Below, one piece after another: positions 44,415 to 53,203 of a DNA stretch of 64,000 nucleotides. The stretch comes from Rhizobium leucaenae USDA 9039 (lineage in GTDB: Bacteria; Pseudomonadota; Alphaproteobacteria; Rhizobiales; Rhizobiaceae), in assembly GCF_000426285.1 (NCBI RefSeq), contig NZ_AUFB01000022.1:1-64000 (forward strand), read 5' to 3'. A model generated the notes under the pieces. It ran no database searches. It was not told where the DNA came from and saw only the letters and a program-made list of their open reading frames with translations. Position 1 is the stretch's first letter. Every line of letters begins with the position of its first letter. The translations under genes were made by a program, and so were the position numbers.

Positions 44415-45653
44415 ATGACCCGACAACTTTCTCTTCCCCGCGATCGGATTTCCGTGCTCTTGTTGGAAGGCATCAGTCAAAGCGCCGTGGATTATTTTTC
44501 GTCCTCCGGCTACGTCAATCTGACACATCTGCCAAAGGCTCTGGATGACAAAGATCTCAAAAGCCATATAGCCGAGGCGCATATCGTCGGAATTCGTTCA
44601 CGCACGCATCTGACGGAGGAGATTTTGAGTTCCGCCAAAAAGCTGATGGCCGTCGGCTGTTTTTCTGTCGGAACAAATCAGGTTGACCTGGATGCGGCCC
44701 GCCGACGGGGGATCCCCGTGTTCAACGCTCCTTATTCGAATACGCGCTCGGTCGCAGAGCTTGTCATCGGTGAAATCATAATGCTGACCAGGCGGATTTT
44801 CCCGCGTTCGGTGTCTGCTCATGAAGGTGGATGGGACAAATCCGCCACAGGCAGCCGTGAGGTGCGCGGGAAAACGCTCGGCATCGTGGGCTACGGCAAC
44901 ATTGGTTCGCAGCTCAGCGTTCTTGCCGAAAGCATGGGTATGAACGTTCGCTATTTCGATCCGTCAGACAAGCTTCGCCATGGCAATTCAGAATCGATGG
45001 CTTCGCTCGGCGAGCTTCTCGAAATCTCGGATTACGTGACGATGCATGTTCCGGAGACCAGTGCGACGCGAAACATGATCACCGAGGTCGAACTGCGCAG
45101 GATGAAAAAGGGAGCTGTTTTCATCAACAATGCCCGTGGAACCGTAGTGGATCTGGAAGCGCTTTCGAAGGTTTTGAAAGACGGACATCTCGCAGGCGCG
45201 GCCGTCGACGTCTTCCCGAAAGAGCCTGCATCAAACAAAGAGCGCTTCGAAACGCCGCTGCAGGGCTTGGATAATGTCATTCTCACGCCGCATATTGGCG
45301 GATCGACCGAAGAAGCCCAGGAGCGCATTGGAAGGGAAGTCTCGCGAAAGCTTGTCGAATATTCCGACGTCGGCTCGACACTGGGCGCAGTCAACTTTCC
45401 GCAGGTACAACTGCCGCCACGTGCAAACGGCACGCGTTTCATCCATGTTCACGAAAACCGCCCTGGCATCCTAAACAGTCTAAACACGATCTTTTCTTCC
45501 CGCGGACTGAATATCGTCGGCGAGTTCCTGCAGACGCACGGCGAAACAGGTTACGTCGTCATTGAAGCCGAGGGCGTTGGCCAGACAGCGGATGAGATAC
45601 TTGATGCGCTTCGCCAGATACCGGGAACGATACGAACTCGGTTGCTTTACTGA
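44415..45653 (+). CDS. serA: D-3-phosphoglycerate dehydrogenase
   Basis: A 412-residue enzyme of the short, E. coli-like SerA type that oxidises 3-phosphoglycerate, the first step of serine synthesis. The Rossmann domain has GIVGYGNIGSQLSVLAESMG near residue 158. Catalytic residues are seen in NNARGTVVDLEAL (Arg), DVFPKEP (Glu) and LTPHIGGSTEEAQ (His), and a C-terminal ACT-like domain (RFIHVHENRPGILNSLNTIF) suggests serine feedback. GAAGGTAATTC precedes the ATG at 44415, which is preferred over a start 7 codons upstream. It stands alone on the plus strand and ends at a strong hairpin. Confidence 0.93.
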   Translation: MTRQLSLPRDRISVLLLEGISQSAVDYFSSSGYVNLTHLPKALDDKDLKSHIAEAHIVGIRSRTHLTEEILSSAKKLMAVGCFSVGTNQVDLDAARRRGIPVFNAPYSNTRSVAELVIGEIIMLTRRIFPRSVSAHEGGWDKSATGSREVRGKTLGIVGYGNIGSQLSVLAESMGMNVRYFDPSDKLRHGNSESMASLGELLEISDYVTMHVPETSATRNMITEVELRRMKKGAVFINNARGTVVDLEALSKVLKDGHLAGAAVDVFPKEPASNKERFETPLQGLDNVILTPHIGGSTEEAQERIGREVSRKLVEYSDVGSTLGAVNFPQVQLPPRANGTRFIHVHENRPGILNSLNTIFSSRGLNIVGEFLQTHGETGYVVIEAEGVGQTADEILDALRQIPGTIRTRLLY

Positions 45654-45759
45654 CGCCGGTGGGAAATGAGCATTCTGTGCGGACGCCGAGGCCAAAGCCC
45701 CGCCCTTCCCCCGTATGCGCATCGTCGTCTCGAAGAGCTTGACGCGCTCCTACCTCATC

Positions 45760-45796
45760 GCTGCCGCGCCAAGATTGAGACACTCGGCGCGGCAGC
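45760..45796. terminator. Hairpin between convergent serA and DUF4168 genes
   Basis: Perfect 11-bp arms GCTGCCGCGCC (45760-45770) and GGCGCGGCAGC (45786-45796) with a 15-nt loop, lying between two genes that end toward each other. No T-run follows on either strand, so efficiency is unclear; a bidirectional terminator is the likely role. Confidence 0.6.
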
Positions 45797-45833
45797 GACA
45801 GGCGATCAATTTGCTTGATGATCGTGGCGTCGC

Positions 45834-46253
45834 TTACTGCTGTGCAGGCGCGGATTTCTGAAGTTTATCCTGAACTTTCTTAATGAGCACCGGATCCTTC
45901 TGGGCAGCCGAAAGAATTGCCTTGTATTCGTCTACCGACATGTCTGGAGAGGTCTGAACAGCCTGTACCATCTGTTTGCTCGCCTCGGTCTGTAGCTGTT
46001 GCTTGGCCGTCGGATCCGACGTTGCTCCGATCTTGGCCGCGTATTCCTGCCTGATCTTGTCCACCTGCAGATACGCGACCGCAAAAGCCTCGATTTTTTG
46101 ATCGCTGACTGCCGCAGCCGCACCATTGTTATCTGATTGTCCTTGGGTAGGCTTTTCTTGCGTTGCTTGCTGTGCGGACGCTGGATTGCCAAGAAACATC
46201 AAGCTTAAGACCGCGGCGGTCAACGATGTGGCAGAGAGATAACGCGTGATCAT
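45834..46253 (-). CDS. Exported DUF4168 protein
   Basis: A 139-residue protein with a Sec signal peptide (residues 1-27: ATSLTAAVLSLMFLGNPASA, cleaved before QQ), then a Gln-rich linker and a helical DUF4168 domain (VSDQKIEAFAVAYLQVDKIR, MSVDEYKAILSAAQKDPVLI). DUF4168 proteins are periplasmic, of unknown function, and often occur beside stress genes. GAGGATTTAAG precedes the ATG at 46251-46253. It points toward serA and shares the hairpin at 45760. Confidence 0.85.
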   Translation of the reverse strand: MITRYLSATSLTAAVLSLMFLGNPASAQQATQEKPTQGQSDNNGAAAAVSDQKIEAFAVAYLQVDKIRQEYAAKIGATSDPTAKQQLQTEASKQMVQAVQTSPDMSVDEYKAILSAAQKDPVLIKKVQDKLQKSAPAQQ

Positions 46254-46599
46254 CTTAAATCCTCTTTAGGAATGCGGGGAGAACACCTCTTTGATGGCGT
46301 AGGGCGAAAGGCGGCATATCGCATTGATTCAGCCGTCGGTTAGGGTTGAAGAACGATCCGGCGGCAATGTGGTCGCGAAACGTTTTCTATGGGGCAATAG
46401 CGCGGCGATCTGCTGACGACAGGGCGGCGACTTTATGACTGTCGGGAGTTATCCGTTGCATAACGAATTCCGTCGGCATTGAAAGCGGCGTCCCATTATC
46501 CAGCGGACCCGTCGCAACGTCGAACTGCCGGAAAGCCGGATGTCAGCTAGACTCGCACCCAGCCGATCCTTCGATTCTGTCAAGGTTAGAACCCCGCCC
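46254..46599. other. Intergenic stretch without a supported gene
   Basis: Upstream of the DUF4168 gene and downstream of the receiver-like gene. No open frame with a start signal was accepted and no repeat was recognised. It should contain the DUF4168 promoter. Confidence 0.4.
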
Positions 46600-47004
46600 T
46601 CAAGCGTGCGACAATGCGCTCCGAGAGGCGAGATGCGTTCTCAAGCAGCCCAGCAATTCCTCGCTTATGACCGGTTTAACGATGCAATCCATTGCACCGG
46701 CCGCAAAGGCTTTGGTGCGGCTTTCGGCATCCGGCTGGACAAATTCGATGACGGGCAGATCGCAAAAAGATTCGTCCTCCTTGCGACAGCGGAAAAATTC
46801 GTCGGCTATTGGCGCGTCCACAATGGCGATGGCCGGGTTCAGTGCTCGCCAATGCTCCGCCATCGTATGAAAGTTCGAAAAGCACACGCATGACAATCCG
46901 GCTTTCCTTATGCTGGCTGCCATGGACAATGTCTCGGAATTGCCGTCAGTGGCAATGAGAACCAGGATGTTTGGCGCAAACTTGAAGTCTGAAGCGTTCA
47001 TCAT
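46600..47004 (-). CDS. Divergent single-domain receiver (REC-like) protein
   Basis: A 134-residue protein with the alternating strand-helix pattern of a response-regulator receiver: NILVLIATDGNSETLSMAA at the start, AIAIVDAPIADEFF with a candidate phosphoacceptor Asp near residue 62, and MDCIVKPVISEELL with the conserved Lys. The usual paired acidic residues near residue 15 are replaced (ATDGN keeps one Asp), so phosphorylation is uncertain. No output domain follows. GGGAGAGTTGCC precedes the ATG at 47002-47004. It may be a signalling or anti-regulator module; partners unknown. Confidence 0.7.
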   Translation of the reverse strand: MMNASDFKFAPNILVLIATDGNSETLSMAASIRKAGLSCVCFSNFHTMAEHWRALNPAIAIVDAPIADEFFRCRKEDESFCDLPVIEFVQPDAESRTKAFAAGAMDCIVKPVISEELLGCLRTHLASRSALSHA

Positions 47005-47425
47005 GGCAACTCTCCCATTTGATCGCCGTTCCCATCGATGGGAGCGACCCTAAGACGCAAGATTCGCCTGAATACCAGCGATTGAGCGAAATCCTTCGAT
47101 CATCGAAGGAAAGGATGTATTTCGAAATATATACACCCGTCGCTTGTGCGCTTCGAGGAATGTGCTGCGTCTCGGTAAATAGTTTTCGCCTATGGCCTAA
47201 ACCTTTCCGGTGTACGTCCCGGAATTATACAATCCGGCCCCGGAATGAAGACGCGTGCCCTTTCGGCCGGCCCACCTGATGAAAACGCTTCACCGAATTC
47301 GCCGCTTCCGATCCCTGATGTTTGGACCGTCGGATGATTTCACTCAATTCTCTTTGCATCACCTCTTGCCAAATTATCGATAAAAATATTTTCTATCCAT
47401 AATTTGAATCTGGAGGACGAGCGAA
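47005..47425. other. Intergenic, biotin operon promoter region
   Basis: About 420 bp upstream of bioB. It becomes AT-rich toward 47360-47410, where the BioR-type box lies at 47374-47383. No gene supported; a short frame from 47019 was rejected. Confidence 0.5.
47374..47383. promoter_or_regulatory. BioR operator box in the bioB promoter
   Basis: TTATCGATAA is a perfect 10-bp palindrome matching the known BioR-box consensus TTATMKATAA of Rhizobiales. It lies 43 bp upstream of the bioB start in an AT-rich promoter region. A weaker look-alike (CTATCCATAA) follows near 47393. The encoded bioR-like regulator lies five genes downstream, so biotin-dependent repression is inferred. Confidence 0.85.
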
Positions 47426-48427
47426 GTGGAAGTAAACACCTCGGTTTTGGGATATTCGACGACTTCTGCATCACGAGCATGCGACGTCACGTTCGATGAA
47501 GCCAAAACTATCTATAATTTTCCGTTCAACGATTTGCTCTTCCGGGCACAGACGGTCCACCGCGCACATTTCGATCCTAACGCCGTGCAGATGAGCCGAC
47601 TTCTGTCGATCAAGACAGGCGGATGCGCCGAGGATTGCGGGTACTGCAGCCAGTCCGCCCACTATCCGACCGGCCTTAAGGCCTCGAAGCTGATGGAAGT
47701 CGAACGCGTTCTCACTGAAGCGCGCAAAGCCAAGGATGCGGGTGCGACCCGCTACTGCATGGGGGCGGCATGGCGCAGTCCGAAGGACCGCGATATGGAC
47801 ACGCTGGTCGCCATGGTCGAAGGCGTGAAGGCTCTCGGCATGGAGACCTGCATGACGCTTGGCATGCTGACGGAGTCTCAGGCAGGCGAACTCGCGGAAG
47901 CTGGCCTCGACTATTACAACCACAACATAGACACGTCCGAGCGCTTCTATTCCGAAATCATCACTACCCGAAGCTTCGCGGACCGGCTCGATACGCTGGA
48001 AACCGTGCGCATGGCCGGCATCAAGGTTTGTGCCGGCGGAATCCTCGGCATGGGTGAGACGGTCGACGACCGCATCTCGATGCTGCTGACGCTGGCGAAC
48101 CTGCCCGTGCCCCCGGAAAGCGTGCCGATCAACCAGCTCATCCCCATTCCCGGTTCGAAACTGGCGGACGCGGCACCTGTCGACGCGATCGATTTCGTCC
48201 GCACGATCGCACTGGCACGCATCCTGATGCCGACCTCGCATCTGCGTCTTTCGGCCGGACGCACCGAGATGAGCGACGAGATGCAGGCGCTCTGTTTCTT
48301 CGCGGGCGCCAATTCCATCTTCGTCGGCGACACGCTTTTGACGGCAGACAATCCCGGCGAGGATCACGACACGGCGCTCTTCCGCCGCCTCGGGCTTTCT
48401 CCCATGCCGTTGGAGCCGGCGGTGTGA
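47426..48427 (+). CDS. bioB: Biotin synthase
   Basis: A 333-residue radical-SAM enzyme that inserts sulfur into dethiobiotin. The SAM cluster motif CxxxCxxC is in GGCAEDCGYCSQSAHYPT near residues 66-80, and the typical TRYCMGAAWRSPKDRD and NHNIDTSERFYSEI segments follow. Length matches the family. The start is GTG at 47426, 8 nt after TGGAGGA, consistent with the operon's start-codon habit. It is the first gene of bioBFDAZ and shares a 4-nt overlap with bioF (GTGA). Confidence 0.96.
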   Translation: MEVNTSVLGYSTTSASRACDVTFDEAKTIYNFPFNDLLFRAQTVHRAHFDPNAVQMSRLLSIKTGGCAEDCGYCSQSAHYPTGLKASKLMEVERVLTEARKAKDAGATRYCMGAAWRSPKDRDMDTLVAMVEGVKALGMETCMTLGMLTESQAGELAEAGLDYYNHNIDTSERFYSEIITTRSFADRLDTLETVRMAGIKVCAGGILGMGETVDDRISMLLTLANLPVPPESVPINQLIPIPGSKLADAAPVDAIDFVRTIALARILMPTSHLRLSAGRTEMSDEMQALCFFAGANSIFVGDTLLTADNPGEDHDTALFRRLGLSPMPLEPAV

Positions 48428-49569
48428 CGACGACAATGTTTTCGGATTATGCCGCCACGCTTGAGGGCTTGCGGCGCAAGGCGCGGCTGCGCAGCCTTGC
48501 GCCGCAGCGCGGCGTGGACTTCACCTCCAACGATTTTCTCGCTCTTGCGGGCGCGCCGCGCCTCAAGACGGCGATCATGGCAGCGATGGAAAGCGGCGTT
48601 CCGGCGGGCGCGGGCGGCTCGCGCTTGCTGCGCGGCAACCATCCGGAACACGAGGCGCTGGAGACGGAAGCCGCCGAATTTTTCGGCGCGGAACGCGTAC
48701 TCTATTTCGGCAGCGGCTATGCCGCCAATTCCGCCCTTTTCTCGACTTTGCCACGGCGGGAAGATGTGATTGTGCACGACGCACTCATCCATGCCAGCGC
48801 GCATGAGGGCATTGCAGCCAGCAAGGGGGCGGCCGTCAGCATCGAGCACAACGATGCGAACGCCTTCGATGAGGCGATCCGAAACTGGCGCAGAAATGGC
48901 GGCAGAGGCAGGCCGTGGATTGCGGTCGAGAGCCTCTACTCCATGGACGGAGACAAAGCGCCGCTCGCCGCGCTCGCCGATATTGCCGATCGTCACGAGG
49001 GTTTTCTGGTGATCGACGAAGCCCATGCCACCGGCGTTTTCGGCACGGGCGGCAGAGGACTGGCGGCAGGGTTGGAGGGCCGGGACAATGTGCTTGCCCT
49101 TCACACCTGCGGCAAGGCGCTGGGCGTTTCCGGAGCCTTGCTCGCGGTACCGCGCGTGCTCGCCGACTATCTCGTCAATCGCGCCCGCGCCTTCATCTAT
49201 TCCACCGCGCCCTCCCCTCTCATGGCGGCGGGTGTGCGCGAAGCCTTGCGCATCGTGAATGACGAGCCTCAGCGCCGCGAAGCGCTGGAGCGTCTGGTCG
49301 CCTTTGTCGGTGACCGATTGAAAAGCCGATTCGGCATAGAGCCGAGCGGGTCGCAGATCCAGCCGGTTGTCATCGGCGACAACGCGCGGGCGGTCCGAAT
49401 TGCCGACACTCTTCAGGCGCAAGGTTTCGACATCCGCGCGATCCGTCCGCCGACCGTGCCGGAGGGTACCGCGCGCCTGCGGCTGTCGATCACGCTCAAC
49501 GTCGATTCGGAGCAGGTCGAGCACATGCTGGATTGCCTTGCCGCCGCCATGGAGGAACACAGGAGATGA
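48424..49569 (+). CDS. bioF: 8-amino-7-oxononanoate synthase
   Basis: A 381-residue PLP enzyme that condenses pimeloyl-ACP/CoA with alanine. Visible family marks are GAGGSRLLRGNHPEHEALE near residue 62, the PLP-binding DEAHATGVFG and the Lys in HTCGKALGVSGALLA. The likely start is GTG at 48424, overlapping the bioB stop by 4 nt; an in-frame ATG at 48436 is an alternative. It ends in an ATGA overlap with bioD. Confidence 0.94.
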   Translation: MTTTMFSDYAATLEGLRRKARLRSLAPQRGVDFTSNDFLALAGAPRLKTAIMAAMESGVPAGAGGSRLLRGNHPEHEALETEAAEFFGAERVLYFGSGYAANSALFSTLPRREDVIVHDALIHASAHEGIAASKGAAVSIEHNDANAFDEAIRNWRRNGGRGRPWIAVESLYSMDGDKAPLAALADIADRHEGFLVIDEAHATGVFGTGGRGLAAGLEGRDNVLALHTCGKALGVSGALLAVPRVLADYLVNRARAFIYSTAPSPLMAAGVREALRIVNDEPQRREALERLVAFVGDRLKSRFGIEPSGSQIQPVVIGDNARAVRIADTLQAQGFDIRAIRPPTVPEGTARLRLSITLNVDSEQVEHMLDCLAAAMEEHRR

Positions 49570-50204
49570 TCGCCCGTTTCGTGGTAACCGGCACGGATAC
49601 CGGCATCGGCAAGACCGTATTTGCAGCGGCATTGGCAGGCGCGCTCGACGCCCGATACTGGAAACCCGTGCAATCCGGGCTGGAAGATGAGACAGACAGC
49701 GAAGCCGTCGCCCGACTGAGCGGGCTGCCCGCCGACCATATTCTGCGGGAAGCCTATCGCCTTGCCACGCCGGTCTCACCGCATCTTTCAGCACGTCTCG
49801 ACGGCATGGAAATCGATCCGGCCCGGCTTGAGCCGCCGGCCGGCGCTGGTCCGTTGGTCATCGAGGGGGCAGGCGGGCTGATGGTCCCGCTCACGAACAA
49901 CCTGGTCTTTGCCGACGTCTTCGCCCGCTGGCGCATTCCCGTCATCCTCTGCGCCCGAACGTCACTTGGCACCATCAATCACACGCTGCTGTCCATCGAG
50001 GCGCTGCGCCGCCGCGATATTCCGCTCTGCGGCGTTGCCTTCATCGGCGCTGAAAATGCCGACACTCAGGCGACCATTGCTGCGATTGGGCAAGTGAAGG
50101 TGTTGGGGCGGCTGCCTTTGCTGGAAAACCTGACGAGGGAAAACATAAGTCGCGCCTTTCGAGAGAATTTCGAGTTTGGCTCGCTGATGGAGATGCGCGC
50201 GTGA
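49566..50204 (+). CDS. bioD: Dethiobiotin synthetase
   Basis: A 212-residue ATP-dependent ligase that closes the ureido ring of dethiobiotin from DAPA and CO2. The P-loop is VTGTDTGIGKT at residues about 6-16, and the second motif VIEGAGGLMVPL lies near residue 100. The ATG at 49566 shares 4 nt (ATGA) with bioF. Ends in a GTGA overlap with bioA. Length is typical for BioD. Confidence 0.95.
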   Translation: MIARFVVTGTDTGIGKTVFAAALAGALDARYWKPVQSGLEDETDSEAVARLSGLPADHILREAYRLATPVSPHLSARLDGMEIDPARLEPPAGAGPLVIEGAGGLMVPLTNNLVFADVFARWRIPVILCARTSLGTINHTLLSIEALRRRDIPLCGVAFIGAENADTQATIAAIGQVKVLGRLPLLENLTRENISRAFRENFEFGSLMEMRA

Positions 50205-51472
50205 CCCCCTCGCCCGTCTGGCACCCCTTCACACAACACGCCCTCGAACCGCCGATGAAGCGCATCGTCGCGACCGAAGGCGCCTATCTGTTCGACGAGG
50301 ACGGCAATCGCATCCTCGACGCAATCTCGTCATGGTGGGTGATCACTCATGGCCATCGCCATCCCGGCATCATGGCCGCAATCCGCGAGGCGACGGAGGC
50401 GTACGATCAGATCATCTTCGCCGAATTTACCCATGAACCGGCAGAAGTCCTCGCCGAACGTCTGCTCGCCTTCGCGCCCTCCGCACTGAAACACGTCTTC
50501 TACTCGGATAGCGGATCGACGGCCGTCGAGGTGGCGATCAAGATGGCGCTCGGCACGTTCCACAATCGCGGCATCGCGCGTGATCGTATCGTGGTGATGG
50601 AACACGGCTATCATGGCGACACGATCGGTGCCATGTCCGCGGGAGAGCGTGGCGTATTCAATGCGCCCTTCGAGCCGCTGCTCTTCGGCGTCGACCGTCT
50701 TCCCTTTCCAGAAGCTGGCTGCGAACAAGAGACACTCGATGCGTTCGAAGCCATCTGCCGTTCGGGAAAGGTCGCCGCCATTCTGGTTGAACCGCTGGTA
50801 CTTGGCGCTGGCGGCATGAAATTCTACGGCAGCGCTGTGCTCTCCGCTCTCAAGGAGATCGCCGGCCGATATGGCTGCCTGTTCATCGCCGACGAAGTGA
50901 TGACCGGTTGGGGTCGTACCGGAACGCGCTTTGCCTGCGAACAGGCGGGGGTAACTCCGGATATCCTCTGCACCTCGAAGGGCCTGACCGGAGGCGCCGT
51001 GCCATTGGCGGCCACCCTTTGCACGGCAGAGATTTTCGAGGCCCATCTATCTTCCGACCGGCGCAAGACCTTCTTCCATTCGAGTTCCTACACCGCCAAC
51101 GCAATCGCCTGTGCAGCGGCTGTCGCCAATCTGCGGGTCTGGCAAGCCGAACCGGTGGAAGCCCGGATCGCCGAGCTTGCAGCGCAGCACGCCCATCATC
51201 TGCAGCGCTTCGAAAGCGACGCCAGATTTGTAAACGCCAGGCAATGCGGCACCATCGCCGCCCTCGATCTTGCAGTGCCCACCGGCGGCTACCTTGCTGA
51301 AGCGGGGCCGCGCATGCGCAGGCTGTTTCGCCAACGCGGGCTGCTTCTGCGTCCACTGGGAAACGTCATCTATCTGATGCCGCCCTATTGCACGAGCGCC
51401 GCGGATATCGCGGCCGCCTATGATGCGATCGACGATGTCGCGTCGATCGTCCTCAAGGAGACTGCATCTTGA
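50201..51472 (+). CDS. bioA: Adenosylmethionine-8-amino-7-oxononanoate aminotransferase
   Basis: A 423-residue class III PLP aminotransferase that makes DAPA from KAPA, using SAM as amino donor in the E. coli enzyme. The substrate-recognition HPFTQHALEP opens the protein, FYSDSGSTAVEVAIKMAL follows near residue 107, DEVMTGWGRTGT is near 230, and the PLP Lys is in CTSKGLTGGAVPLA near 265. The start is GTG at 50201, overlapping the bioD stop. It ends in a TTGA overlap with bioZ. Confidence 0.95.
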   Translation: MTPSPVWHPFTQHALEPPMKRIVATEGAYLFDEDGNRILDAISSWWVITHGHRHPGIMAAIREATEAYDQIIFAEFTHEPAEVLAERLLAFAPSALKHVFYSDSGSTAVEVAIKMALGTFHNRGIARDRIVVMEHGYHGDTIGAMSAGERGVFNAPFEPLLFGVDRLPFPEAGCEQETLDAFEAICRSGKVAAILVEPLVLGAGGMKFYGSAVLSALKEIAGRYGCLFIADEVMTGWGRTGTRFACEQAGVTPDILCTSKGLTGGAVPLAATLCTAEIFEAHLSSDRRKTFFHSSSYTANAIACAAAVANLRVWQAEPVEARIAELAAQHAHHLQRFESDARFVNARQCGTIAALDLAVPTGGYLAEAGPRMRRLFRQRGLLLRPLGNVIYLMPPYCTSAADIAAAYDAIDDVASIVLKETAS

Positions 51473-52455
51473 CACCCCTCTCTTCCCGCCTCGTCGGTTT
51501 CGGTCATGCCGTTCCATTCCGCATCGTCCACAATGCGGAAATCGAGGGCCGGCTTAGCCTTGAGGCAGGCTGGATCGAAAGGCGCACCGGCATCCGATCA
51601 CGCCATTGGGCAACCGAGGGGGACACATTGAGCGGCCTTGCAGCCGAGGCCGGAAAAATGGCCCTTGAGGACGCCGGGCTTGCGCCGGGCGAGATCGCCA
51701 TGACCCTGCTTGCCACGTCGACGCCGGATCATCTCTTGCCGCCCTCGGCGCCGCTTCTGGCGCACAAGCTCGGCCTGCAAAATTCCGGAGCCATCGATCT
51801 TGCCGGAGCTTGTTCAGGCTTCCTCTACGCGCTGACATTGGCGGATGGCTTCGTGCGGGCGCATGGCCGGGCGGTGCTCGTCGTCGCCGCCAATATTCTC
51901 AGCCGCCGCATCAACCCGGCGGAGCGCGCCAGCGCAGTTTTGTTTGCGGATGGCGCAGGTGCGGTCGTACTTGCCCCTTGCCGCGATGGTCAAAGCGGCG
52001 TCAAAGCAGCCGTGATGGCTTCGGATGGAAGTGGCTACGATCTGATTACCATCCCATCCGGCGGCAGCAACAAGCCTTTTTCTCCGGAGACTGCAGCAGA
52101 CCAAGTGCTGATGACGATGCGCGATGGGCGTGAAGTCTTCTCCCGCGCCGTCGATCTGATGACACGCACCTCACGCCAGGCGATGGACGAGGCAGCCATA
52201 GCGGTCTCCACCATCGACCGCTTCATTCCGCATCAGGCGAACCTCCGTCTTTGCGATGCGGTTCGGCACAATCTCGAACTGGAGGAAAGCAAGCTTGTCA
52301 GCACGATTGCGGAATTCGGCAACTCTTCGGCTGCCACCATTCCGCTGTCCCTTTCCGTCGAAAATCGCCGCGAACCATTTAAATCCGGAGAGTGCCTTCT
52401 CATGGCTGCCGCCGGTGCCGGGCTAGCGGGCGGGGCTGTCATCCTCACGATCTAA
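51469..52455 (+). CDS. bioZ: BioZ, FabH-like ketoacyl synthase for pimeloyl precursor synthesis
   Basis: A 328-residue KAS III-like enzyme. The catalytic Cys lies in DLAGACSGFLYALT near residue 112, the His in FIPHQANLRL near residue 254, and the Asn in FGNSSAATIPLSL near residue 283. In Rhizobiales BioZ makes a pimeloyl-ACP precursor, replacing BioC/BioH; work on Agrobacterium and Brucella proposes glutaryl-CoA with malonyl-ACP as substrates. Start is TTG at 51469, sharing 4 nt with bioA. It is the last gene of the operon, 113 nt before bioR. Confidence 0.92.
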   Translation: MTPLSSRLVGFGHAVPFRIVHNAEIEGRLSLEAGWIERRTGIRSRHWATEGDTLSGLAAEAGKMALEDAGLAPGEIAMTLLATSTPDHLLPPSAPLLAHKLGLQNSGAIDLAGACSGFLYALTLADGFVRAHGRAVLVVAANILSRRINPAERASAVLFADGAGAVVLAPCRDGQSGVKAAVMASDGSGYDLITIPSGGSNKPFSPETAADQVLMTMRDGREVFSRAVDLMTRTSRQAMDEAAIAVSTIDRFIPHQANLRLCDAVRHNLELEESKLVSTIAEFGNSSAATIPLSLSVENRREPFKSGECLLMAAAGAGLAGGAVILTI

Positions 52456-52568
52456 AATGGCGCGGTGGAACAGCGACAGGTCTATGAAGAATATGGAGAA
52501 TCAACAAAGGGGCAGGTAAGCATAGGACATTGAGTCGATGCGCCCCTTCTAAAACCGATGATAATTCA

Positions 52569-53201
52569 ATGAGCGTTGCAAAAGATGATCCTATCGCCGT
52601 GCGGATAAGCCGGACACTCGCGGATCGCATTATTTCAGGCGTGATCGAAGCCGGCGCCAAGCTCAGGCAGGATCACATTGCCGAGGAATTTGGCGCCAGC
52701 CATGTGCCCGTGCGCGAGGCCTTTCGCCGCCTGGAATCCCAGGGGTTGGTGGTCAGCCAGCCGCGCAAAGGCGTGCGTGTGGTCGGCTTTAGCGTCGAAG
52801 AGGTGCGCGAAGTGGCGGAGATGCGCGCCGCCCTTGAAGTATTGGCGCTGCGCAATGCCGCACCTCATATGACCAAAGCTATCCTGGACCAGGCCGAAGA
52901 GGCGATCCACGCCGGCGATCGCGCGACTGACGTGCAGGCATGGGAAGAGGCGAACGGGGCGTTCCACCGTCTCATTCTGTCTCCCTGCAACATGCCGCGC
53001 CTGCTGAAGACAATCGAAGACCTGCATGCTGTCAGCGCACGCTTCCTGTTTTCCGGCTGGCGGGCCGAGTGGGAGGCGCCGACGGACCGCGATCATCGTG
53101 CCATTCTCAACGCGTTGCGCGCCGGGAATGTGGACGTCGCCACAGCAGTCCTTTCACGCCATGTGCAATGGATGGGCCAGAAGCCGGGAAGCCGTTCGTA
53201 G
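52569..53201 (+). CDS. bioR: GntR/FadR-type regulator, likely BioR
   Basis: A 210-residue regulator. The winged helix-turn-helix (residues about 8-72) reads LADRIISGVIEAGAKLRQDH and VPVREAFRRLESQGLVVSQ, and the FCD effector domain follows (VREVAEMRAALEVLAL, FHRLILSPCNMPRLL). A FadR-subfamily GntR gene next to the bio operon and a matching TTATCGATAA box upstream of bioB make BioR, the biotin repressor of Rhizobiales, the best identification. The ATG at 52569 lacks a strong ribosome binding site; a TTG at 52530 is an alternative. Its stop lies 2 nt from the convergent thiE stop. Confidence 0.85.
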   Translation: MSVAKDDPIAVRISRTLADRIISGVIEAGAKLRQDHIAEEFGASHVPVREAFRRLESQGLVVSQPRKGVRVVGFSVEEVREVAEMRAALEVLALRNAAPHMTKAILDQAEEAIHAGDRATDVQAWEEANGAFHRLILSPCNMPRLLKTIEDLHAVSARFLFSGWRAEWEAPTDRDHRAILNALRAGNVDVATAVLSRHVQWMGQKPGSRS

Positions 53202-53203
53202 TT

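Noticed and set aside
47471..48436. 321-codon minus-strand frame opposite bioB
   Set aside because: Shadow of bioB, His/Arg-rich, no ribosome binding site.
48364..49794. 476-codon minus-strand frame opposite bioF/bioD
   Set aside because: It lies antisense to clearly recognised bio genes and its composition (Arg, Gly, His rich) is that of a shadow frame.
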